This document shows positions 57,911-64,000 of a stretch of 64,000 bases of DNA, piece by piece (the first letter of the stretch is position 1; the number at the start of each line of letters is the position of its first letter). The translations under genes were made by a program, and so were the position numbers. The notes beneath the pieces are model-generated. The model searched no databases, was not told where the DNA came from, and saw only the letters and a program-made list of their open reading frames with translations. Source of the DNA: Acidobacteriota bacterium. GTDB taxonomy: Bacteria > Acidobacteriota > Terriglobia > Terriglobales > Acidobacteriaceae. The DNA lies in assembly GCA_021846275.1 (NCBI GenBank), contig JAJZBZ010000001.1, positions 248,001-312,000 of the forward strand, in the 5' to 3' direction.

Positions 57911-58246
57911 TCGCCGATTGATCTTGCCCTCCGAACGCGTATTTTTCATCTTGGATGATTCCGGCATTATGAAGTGGTCACCAGAGCCCCGTCGAGTTCG
58001 AACATGCCTGGCAATTGCAGCGTGAAGCCGCTTGAAAGCAGGTTGTGGGAGTATGGAAATCGCAAACCACGCGATTCCCACACTCCCACAACCTCGACGA
58101 CTACGGGATTATCCCCTCAACCCCAGCGCATATGGGGTACGCATCCTGAGGGCAAGGTCAGTGCTTCTATGAAATCGCCTGGAAGGCGGGACCGCGCAGG
58201 CTCTACGTTTGGTTCCGCAAAATACGCCCCACCTATTCAGGCTAGA
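57911..58246. other. Non-coding region after the integrase
   Basis: 336 bp without a supported gene. It contains a strong inverted repeat at 58041-58093. The rest shows nothing recognisable. Confidence 0.5.
58041..58093. repeat. 23-bp near-perfect inverted repeat
   Basis: Arms 58041-58063 and 58071-58093 match at 21 of 23 positions around a 7-bp loop; the arms begin GGTTGTGGGAGT. Both mismatches become G-U pairs if the minus strand is transcribed, so only the minus-strand RNA makes an unbroken 23-bp hairpin. No T-run follows. It could be the fold of a small RNA, a REP/MITE-like element or a recombination site of the integrase element. Confidence 0.7.
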
Positions 58247-58657
58247 TTAGATCGCGCCGATCTGCTTCATCAACCCCATGAGGTCGGGTTGACCAAACTC
58301 CTCGACGATCTTTCCTTCAGAGAAACGGTAGAAGTTTACAGCAGTCACTGCGATCTCTCTTCCTGAAGGAGGAACGCCGAAAAATGTACCGGTGTGTTTG
58401 CCGCGCATCGTGAACCGGGTCGCAATCTTATCTCCTTCAGCGATGGTCTCCTCCAGCGTCCATTGAATGTCTGGGAAGCCGCCACGCATCATTTGGAGAA
58501 TCTGCATATAGCCATCAAGGCCCCGTAGCGGCTCAGGGCTGGTCGGAGCATGGAAGAGAACGTCGGCCGCGACAAGTTCTTCACCAAGGCTCCGATCCGC
58601 AGTGTTGATAAATGTTAGAAACTTCTCGAATTGGGCACGGTTCACATCGGCTGACAT
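58247..58657 (-). CDS. SnoaL-like/ester cyclase-family protein
   Basis: 136 residues with the NTF2-like cone fold pattern of SnoaL-type polyketide cyclases: VAADVLFHAPTSPEPLRGLDGYMQILQMMRGGFPDIQWTLEETIAEGDKIATRFTMRGKHTGTFFGVPPSGREIAVTAVNFYRFSEGKIVEEFGQPDLMGLMKQIG. Many members of this group are stand-alone proteins of unknown substrate. It lies after a LysR-type gene on the same strand, 147 bp away, and may be its target or simply co-acquired. Confidence 0.85.
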   Translation of the reverse strand: MSADVNRAQFEKFLTFINTADRSLGEELVAADVLFHAPTSPEPLRGLDGYMQILQMMRGGFPDIQWTLEETIAEGDKIATRFTMRGKHTGTFFGVPPSGREIAVTAVNFYRFSEGKIVEEFGQPDLMGLMKQIGAI

Positions 58658-58804
58658 AGCGTTTGCATCTCCGGGGTTACTCCCTGGGTTGAGCCCAGTG
58701 AGGATTCACATACATCAATAAAGATGCTTCGCAAAGCGCTTCGGAATGCTGATATACCCGGTATCTAAAAATAGTATGGCTATTTGACGGCGAATTGACG
58801 CGAC

Positions 58805-59701
58805 CTAAGCACCGTCCGGGATGTCCCAATCGGTATGGGATCGCATGCGTTGTGTGGAGAGCCGAATAAATGCCTCCGCCTCCGGCGTAATCCTACGGGG
58901 ATGAAGATAAGTTCCTTTTACTTCCCCGGAGAAGTTTGGGAACTCGGAGACCTGTAGCCTGCTGGATAGTCCCGGAACAATCTGTGGGAGTATCGTCGCT
59001 GCCGCACCGGCTTTTACAATACTCAGGATGGTCCCGGTATCGTCGATCTCCATGAGGATGCGGGGCCGTACTTTGGCGCGCCGCAATGCATCATCGACAA
59101 GCACGCGCGTTCCACACGATCGAGGGGGGAGCACCAAAGGATTCTGTGCAAACTTCTCCAATGTGATTGCCCGCGGCATGGCCATATTGTTCAGCGAAAG
59201 ACCGACCATGCGCGTACTGAAAACTTCGCGTCGAACAAAAAGCGGAGACTCCGGCAGTTCCAGTCCAAGGCACAGATCAAATCGGCCTTCTTCAAGTCCA
59301 CGTAGAAGCTGATCGGGAGTCGATCGGCAAATGCTTACATAAATCTCCGGATACGCTTTGTGAAAAGCGAGAAGATTTGCGGGCACAAGTTGCATGGACG
59401 CGGTGATGCTGATACCCAACCTCAACTTCCGCGATGTGGCGTCACCAACTTTCGAGACTGCTGTGTGTGCTGCTTCGAACATCGTGTTGATGCGACGCGC
59501 GTATGGCAAGAACGCTCGGCCTGAGTCTGAGAGCATCAGGCCTTTCGGAGACCGATGGAAAAGTGTTGTGCCGAGTTCTTGCTCCACTTGGCGTAATTGC
59601 TGGGTCAGTCTCGGTTGAGATGTCGAAAGCTCCTCAGCCGCCGCCGAAAGAGAACCGACGCGGTCCAGAATCTGGAGCATTCTGAGTTGCTTTAGGTCCA
59701 T
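58805..59701 (-). CDS. LysR-family transcriptional regulator
   Basis: 298 residues. The N-terminal winged helix is MDLKQLRMLQILDRVGSLSAAAEELSTSQPRLTQQLRQVEQELGTTLFHRSPKGLMLSDSGRAF. The effector-binding domain covers about 90-295 (LRLGISITASMQLVPANLLAFHKAYPEIYVSI, GAAATILPQIVPGL). LysR proteins often control the neighbouring divergent gene, but upstream here lies 550 bp without a gene. The SnoaL-like gene just downstream is the nearest possible partner. Confidence 0.92.
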   Translation of the reverse strand: MDLKQLRMLQILDRVGSLSAAAEELSTSQPRLTQQLRQVEQELGTTLFHRSPKGLMLSDSGRAFLPYARRINTMFEAAHTAVSKVGDATSRKLRLGISITASMQLVPANLLAFHKAYPEIYVSICRSTPDQLLRGLEEGRFDLCLGLELPESPLFVRREVFSTRMVGLSLNNMAMPRAITLEKFAQNPLVLPPRSCGTRVLVDDALRRAKVRPRILMEIDDTGTILSIVKAGAAATILPQIVPGLSSRLQVSEFPNFSGEVKGTYLHPRRITPEAEAFIRLSTQRMRSHTDWDIPDGA

Positions 59702-60251
59702 ATATTCCCCTTCATAATCATTTCTTATACCGATATATCACACATCAAGCCGAGAAATTGTAAAATGTGCGTTCTCCAGCCACGATTGACCAGCGCTGGA
59801 ACCACATTCCCCAGTGCGGGACATCTCCTAAGAGTATCTCGCCTCTACAATCATCTACTGGCAGCGGTACTGGGCAGGCTGAATGCTTCAAACCTGGGCC
59901 GAGAGGTTGGATCGCTCCGCCTTCGGGTTTTAAGAGTCTGTATATCTGCGCTCAAGCGTGCAGATCGTGCGAACGCGGACGGTTGAGTTGCAACTTGTTG
60001 TGCCTCACGCCCGTAAGTCCAGCGTAGATCGGTGCCTCGACTCGTCTCCGCCGAGGTTCACTGTCTGCTAGCGCACAAACAGACACTCGCAAATGTTCAA
60101 TCATACTTTGCCTGCGTCGTTGTCTCCGCAGTATTGAGACATGGATGCACGACCGAACACGTCGCCGGCGATGAGGAGTCTCTCTGTTTGCAGATAGGGA
60201 GATGTGTCTGACATCAGACTACTGACCCTCGCGCCAAGAAAGGAATATACT
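59702..60251. other. 550-bp region without a supported gene
   Basis: Between the LysR gene and the HTH gene. Overlapping short frames at 59765-60027 show no homology or ribosome site. The first 60 bp are AT-rich (TCTTATACCGATATATC near 59725-59741) and probably hold the lysR promoter. Nothing else can be said. Confidence 0.45.
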
Positions 60252-60536
60252 ATGGTTTACCCGTTCAATTTGATCGTAGTTATCGAGACGTATGGCAAGC
60301 CGATAACGGTAAAGGAATTGGCGCGCATCAGCAGCACGTCAATCGACACGATTTATCGGGCTGCTCGTCGTGGGATGTACCCGTTCTACCGCTCTGGCGG
60401 CATCATCGTCTTCGACCCCTCCACGCTGGGGCAGTACTACCGCAGGATGTATCCGGCGATGGCGGCTGCAGCGAACAAGCTCCTTGAGCACAATCGCAAC
60501 GAGAAGGGTAATGGGGATGGCAGGTTGGAGCGGTGA
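60252..60536 (+). CDS. Small helix-turn-helix protein, excisionase-like
   Basis: 94 residues from the ATG at 60252, chosen because AAAGGA lies 8 bp upstream; the frame opens at 60204. A central MerR/Xis-type helix-turn-helix is seen in KPITVKELARISSTSIDTIYRAARRGMYPFYRSGGIIVFDPSTLGQYY. This is the DNA-binding layout of excisionases and small helix-turn-helix regulators. It is consistent with a recombination directionality factor for the nearby integrase, though it lies 2.3 kb away and may be unrelated. Confidence 0.7.
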   Translation: MVYPFNLIVVIETYGKPITVKELARISSTSIDTIYRAARRGMYPFYRSGGIIVFDPSTLGQYYRRMYPAMAAAANKLLEHNRNEKGNGDGRLER

Positions 60537-61002
60537 AGTGGCCTGATTAGACGGCGGATAATCATCGGATAGGCAGGTGATTTGCCGCCGACTTTACCAA
60601 TCGCGCTGTTCGAAACTGGATCACGCCCACGGGGTTGGCGATGCCGCCGGACCAGAAGGCATCCCAGATACGGTCTACTTGAATGCGAATATCACCTGTA
60701 AGCATGCGGTACCACTATCTCATCTCAGGAAGCCAACTGCACGGCGGCAGTTCCGTACGCGAGCGATTTTACGGTGAGAGTTTGCGTGTAGGAAAAGCGA
60801 GGGCGGCGCGGCGCACATGGTCCTGGATGGCGCAACCCGGCTTCGAAGGCATTGCCGCTCTCAACGGGAACATGGAGAGTGACTCAAACTGGATGGCTAA
60901 CGACGTCACTCCTTGCTGCCTCAAGTGCTCGTGGCGACGATTCCGGTCACTCTGCAAGAATGTTCCTGAGACCAATCTCGTTGCCGCCTGAAGGAGAAAT
61001 CA
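60537..61002. other. 466-bp region without a supported gene
   Basis: A frame at 60683-60991 (102 codons) has no recognisable domain, no ribosome site and a low-quality composition, so it is not called. A strong AAGGAG ribosome site for the next gene ends the region. Confidence 0.45.
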
Positions 61003-61917
61003 ATGAATCCACGCGATCGAAGAAACTTCCTGCGAAACTCCACCACTACACTCCTTTTTGGCTCTGCTGCCCTCGCCGGAAAAGATGTCTTCGCCTCACC
61101 CTGGGGCCTTCCCATCGGCCTGCAACTCTACTCCGTCCGCGCAATGCTCGCACAAGACTACGCAGGCACCCTACGCCAAATTGCAGCCATCGGTTACAGA
61201 GAGGTGGAGGCTGCCGGCTTCTACAACCAGGCCCCACAGCAGGTCAAAGCCGCAATGTCCAGTGCCGGTCTCACCTGCGTCGGCGCGCACTATTCCTACA
61301 ACGACCTGGCCAAATCTCTTGACCAGACGATCGATTTCAACCATGCCATCGGCACCCAGTACATCATTTGCTCCTTCCCCGGCCTTCGCAATCCCTCCCG
61401 TCTCCAAGACCACTCGTTCGCCAGCCAGGTTCGCTCCTTCACTCTTGACGACTATCGCTTCAACGCCGACCAGTTCAACATCTTCGGTGAGAAGGTCGCC
61501 GAAGCCGGAATGAAATTTGGCTACCACAATCACACTATGGAGTTTGCCCCGCAAAACGGCGTCGTTCCCTATCAGGAACTCATTCGTCTCACCAACCCGT
61601 CCCTTGTCACCTTCGAGATGGACTGCGGCTGGGTGAAGGTCGGCGGCGGCGATCCCATCGACTACCTTCGCCACTTCCCCACACGCATCTCACTGCTTCA
61701 CGTCAAAGACTTCAAGCCCACGGCGACGCCATCCTCCGTCGTCAACCCACCGCCGCCCACCGAGCTCGGCCACGGAACCATGGACTACCGGCCCATCTTC
61801 GCCGCTGCCAGAGATACCAACATTAAGCACTTTTACGTCGAGCAGGAAGGCTTCGACATGCCACCTCTCGACGCCCTCCGCATTGATCTCGCATACATGA
61901 AGTCGCTCAGAGGATAG
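61003..61917 (+). CDS. Tat-exported sugar phosphate isomerase/epimerase-like TIM-barrel protein
   Basis: 304 residues. A twin-arginine-type signal (DRRNFLRNSTTTLLFGSAALAG) is followed by the xylose-isomerase-like TIM barrel: PIGLQLYSVRAMLAQDYAGTLRQIAAIGYREVEAAGF, GYHNHTMEF, VTFEMDCGWVKVGGGDP, ISLLHVKDF with metal-binding acidic and His residues, and the C-terminal FYVEQEGFD. Such exported enzymes accompany DUF1080 proteins in sugar catabolism clusters and have been linked to 3-keto sugars. AAGGAG lies 7 bp before the ATG. Codons end mostly in C, unlike the rest of the window. Confidence 0.87.
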   Translation: MNPRDRRNFLRNSTTTLLFGSAALAGKDVFASPWGLPIGLQLYSVRAMLAQDYAGTLRQIAAIGYREVEAAGFYNQAPQQVKAAMSSAGLTCVGAHYSYNDLAKSLDQTIDFNHAIGTQYIICSFPGLRNPSRLQDHSFASQVRSFTLDDYRFNADQFNIFGEKVAEAGMKFGYHNHTMEFAPQNGVVPYQELIRLTNPSLVTFEMDCGWVKVGGGDPIDYLRHFPTRISLLHVKDFKPTATPSSVVNPPPPTELGHGTMDYRPIFAAARDTNIKHFYVEQEGFDMPPLDALRIDLAYMKSLRG

Positions 61918-61954
61918 TCTTGCAAAGTACGATGACTTCGTACGCAAGGTCGCT

Positions 61955-63229
61955 ATGAAATTCAAGCAGCGGATTCATCGAAAGGTGTCCATGACCCGAC
62001 AAATGCGAGCAAGGCTCGGCACCATGCTGTTCCTCGAATACTTCATCTGGGGAGCGTGGTACGTCACTGTGGCCACCTGGCTCACACTCTCACGACACTT
62101 CAGCGGCGAGCAGGTTGGCCTGATCGTCGGCACCACCGCCATTGGTGCCATGATCGCACCGTTCTTCATCGGCCTCATCGCCGACAAATTCTTCGCTACC
62201 GAGCGTCTTCTCGCAGTGCTGCACATCCTCGGCGCAGTTTTCCTGTTCGCTGCCTCCAACCTCACCGGCTTTCGGGATATCTACATCACCCTCCTGCTCT
62301 ACTGCCTCTGTTTTATGCCCACATTGGCTCTTACCAATTCTCTAGCCTTCCGTCAGATGAGCAACACCGCGCAGGAGTTCGCGCCCATCCGCGTTTTGGG
62401 CACGATCGGTTGGATCGCCGCCGGCCTGCTGGTCGGATACTTGCGCATCGAGAGCACCGCCCGCCCACTTCAGATCGCCGCCGCCGTATCGCTGCTCCTG
62501 GGCATCTACTCCATCACGCTCCCCCACACGCCACCATTAGCCACAAAAGATATCTCCGCCGCTGCCGGCATCTTCCCTCGGCAAGTCCTCTCGATGCTGC
62601 GCAAACGATCCATGGCGATCTTTATCGTTGCTTCGTTTCTGATCTGCATCCCGTTGCAGTTCTACTACGCCTTCGCCAATCTCTTCCTCAACGAGACCGG
62701 CGTCCGCGACGCAGCAGCAAAGATGACGAGCGGACAGATGTCCGAACTCCTCTGCATGCTTCTGATCCCTTGGTTCTTCCGTCGGTTAGGCGTCAAATAC
62801 ATGCTTGCATCTGGCATGGCTGCCTGGGTGCTACGGTATTTTTTCTTCGCCTACGGTAACGCAGGGGGACGCATATGGATGTTCTGGCTCGGCATCCTTC
62901 TGCATGGCATCTGCTACGACTTTTTCTTTGTCACAGGCCAGATTTACATCGACCGCGAATCCCCAGCCACACTCCGTTCCGCCGCGCAAAGCCTCATCAC
63001 ATTCATCACCTATGGCGTGGGCATGTTTGTTGGTTCGTGGGTCTCCGGGGCTGTCGTTGAACATGACTCCGCATTCACCCGAGAGGGCACAATCACGCAC
63101 AACTGGCGATCCATCTGGATCTTCGCCGCACTCGCCTCCGGAATCGCTCTCATGATGCTGCTCGCCACCTTTTTCGAGCAACCTGAGCCGCTACCCAGCA
63201 GCGCTACTCGGCAGCAGTTACCCATTTGA
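61955..63229 (+). CDS. MFS permease of the nucleoside:H+ symporter (NHS) type
   Basis: 424 residues with 12 helices. The opening RLGTMLFLEYFIWGAWYVTVATWLTLSRHFSGEQVGLIVGTTAIGAMIAPFFIGLIADKFFATERLL is that of NupG/XapB-like permeases. Members of this group near TIM-barrel isomerases and DUF1080 genes probably carry sugars or sugar derivatives. ATG 61991 is a possible alternative start. Begins 37 bp after the isomerase and shares its C-ending codon use. Confidence 0.88.
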   Translation: MKFKQRIHRKVSMTRQMRARLGTMLFLEYFIWGAWYVTVATWLTLSRHFSGEQVGLIVGTTAIGAMIAPFFIGLIADKFFATERLLAVLHILGAVFLFAASNLTGFRDIYITLLLYCLCFMPTLALTNSLAFRQMSNTAQEFAPIRVLGTIGWIAAGLLVGYLRIESTARPLQIAAAVSLLLGIYSITLPHTPPLATKDISAAAGIFPRQVLSMLRKRSMAIFIVASFLICIPLQFYYAFANLFLNETGVRDAAAKMTSGQMSELLCMLLIPWFFRRLGVKYMLASGMAAWVLRYFFFAYGNAGGRIWMFWLGILLHGICYDFFFVTGQIYIDRESPATLRSAAQSLITFITYGVGMFVGSWVSGAVVEHDSAFTREGTITHNWRSIWIFAALASGIALMMLLATFFEQPEPLPSSATRQQLPI

Positions 63230-63349
63230 GATTCAACAGGCACGGCATCCTGCAAAAAACCTCATGCATGATTACTCTGGACGGAGGTGGCAACCGCAGC
63301 ATGGGCCCGGTGTGGTTCAACTCAGTCCCCAATGCGATTGCTCTGCAAA

Positions 63350-64000
63350 TCAGGCAAGAGATCGGACTTCAATCCTCCGGAACCAAATCTCGGCAAACTC
63401 GATCTCGATGGCAATCTTTCCTCTGACCAGGGGAATAAATTTGCCTGAATTTGCTGGATCGGGCTGCTGAAGCATAGAGACGGTGTTCACTGTGCGCCCA
63501 TTGACGATGTGCGCTGAGCGATCACCCTGCCAGATGACTTCAACGACGTTCCAATCGTCGAGTTTTTCAAAATTACCATCCTTGATCTTTCGTCCGCCCG
63601 TAGGCTCCGGTAGAGCATTGCCATCACTGGCTGGTCTGGCCGGTTCATTCCACCCGTCTGGAGTGAGACCCTCACCAAAGAGTCCATTTTCATGCCGGTC
63701 CTGAACGCCTCGTATGCCGCCGACCAGGAAGTAATCTCCCACATCGCCTTCTTCAATCTGGCATTCGACCATGGTTGGCCAAACCGTGTCCGCGCCCACC
63801 AACCCGTACAACAGACCGTTGTCCCGCTTGCACAGGGTTCGCGGAGGGAATCGATTGACACCCCATTTGTACTCCACGCGAATATGGATGTTCTCAAATT
63901 CCTGGTTGGTTGCAATGTAGCCTGCTTCAGCGGATCCAACGGTGATTTCATTGCCCAGGATGTGCAGCATGCCGTCTTCGATAGTAACGATCTTCCGCTG
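63350..64000 (-). CDS. DUF1080 (3-keto-disaccharide hydrolase family) protein, 5' part outside the window
   Basis: Partial. The visible frame continues past 64000 (codons QRKIVTIEDG precede the Met at 63970), so the start is outside. The fold is the concanavalin-like DUF1080 domain: IHIRVEYKWGVNRFPPRTLCKRDNGLLYGLVGADTVWPTMVECQIEEGDVGDYFLVG, and WNVVEVIWQGDRSAHIVNGRTVNTV. The family includes 3-keto-glycoside hydrolases. Convergent with the permease; the two probably belong to one sugar-use cassette. Confidence 0.87.
   Translation of the reverse strand, partial: QRKIVTIEDGMLHILGNEITVGSAEAGYIATNQEFENIHIRVEYKWGVNRFPPRTLCKRDNGLLYGLVGADTVWPTMVECQIEEGDVGDYFLVGGIRGVQDRHENGLFGEGLTPDGWNEPARPASDGNALPEPTGGRKIKDGNFEKLDDWNVVEVIWQGDRSAHIVNGRTVNTVSMLQQPDPANSGKFIPLVRGKIAIEIEFAEIWFRRIEVRSLA

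Noticed and set aside
59765..60027. Two overlapping short frames after the LysR gene
   Set aside because: Different frames of the same DNA, both without homology or a start signal.
60683..60991. 102-codon frame before the TIM-barrel gene
   Set aside because: No ribosome site, no recognisable domain and an uneven composition; not safe to call.
61919..61950. Terminator between the isomerase and the permease
   Set aside because: CTTGC/GCAAG and GTACG/CGTAC can pair, but the stem is interrupted and no T-run follows; the two genes are probably co-transcribed.

Overview
The window looks like a chromosomal segment of a Gram-negative, high-GC bacterium, most likely an acidobacterium of the Terriglobia/Acidobacteriaceae type. 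This is inferred from gene content and gene order: a complete Tol-Pal cluster with a YbgF/CpoB-like protein, lipid A genes (lpxD and an LpxL-type acyltransferase), a hopanoid radical-SAM gene (hpnJ), an argR-argCBDFGH operon ending in a GNAT gene, a bacterial deoxyhypusine-synthase-like protein, an NHS-type MFS permease beside a DUF1080 hydrolase, and a tyrosine integrase with a Cys/His insertion. No species is claimed. Most of the window is dense and operonic, with many 4-base stop/start overlaps (ATGA or GTGA).

Layout. 0-2.4 kb: hpnJ followed by two half-size EamA proteins. 2.5-6.2 kb: an efflux-type operon (adaptor, TPR protein, TolC-like channel) with no pump gene. 6.3-9.8 kb: queF, an MFS transporter and recN. 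9.9-15.5 kb: tolQ-tolR-tonB/tolA-like-tolB-pal-cpoB. 15.6-18.8 kb: a deoxyhypusine-synthase-like enzyme, a BON/glycine-zipper envelope protein and a flavin-reductase-fold protein. 19-31.7 kb: gltB divergent from the argRCBDFGH-GNAT operon, the two sharing a compact AT-rich control region that carries two ARG-box-like palindromes. 31.7-43.8 kb: a surface polysaccharide locus (three glycosyltransferases, deacetylase, MurJ-like flippase, O-antigen-ligase-like protein, a single-chain Wzz/Wza fusion, epimerase, nucleotide-sugar dehydrogenase). 43.9-53.5 kb: a FliB-like protein, lpxD and acyltransferase genes with a MobB-like P-loop gene, a SYLF protein, a LuxR-type regulator, dcd, an HU-like protein and two exported proteins of unknown function. 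53.7-56.5 kb: metY-metX behind a probable transcription attenuator, then tRNA-Gly(CCC). 56.6-61 kb: an accessory stretch with a tyrosine integrase interrupted by an in-frame amber codon, an excisionase-like gene, a LysR regulator, a SnoaL-like protein and much non-coding DNA. 61-64 kb: a sugar catabolism cassette (Tat-exported TIM-barrel isomerase, NHS-type permease, partial DUF1080 hydrolase) with codon use unlike the rest.

The most interesting signal is the leader of metY-metX (56254-56441, minus strand). A 28-codon ORF carries a C-C-M-C-M-C-M run. It starts about 8 nt after a good -10 element, so it is probably translated from a leaderless transcript. The RNA just after the Cys/Met run can pair with the 5' arm of a strong rho-independent terminator, and a separate hairpin sits on the leader stop codon. 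Together these are the parts of a ribosome-mediated cysteine (or methionine) attenuator. Second in interest are the Wzz/Wza fusion with an internal signal-peptide-like segment and the shared ArgR-type control region between gltB and argR.
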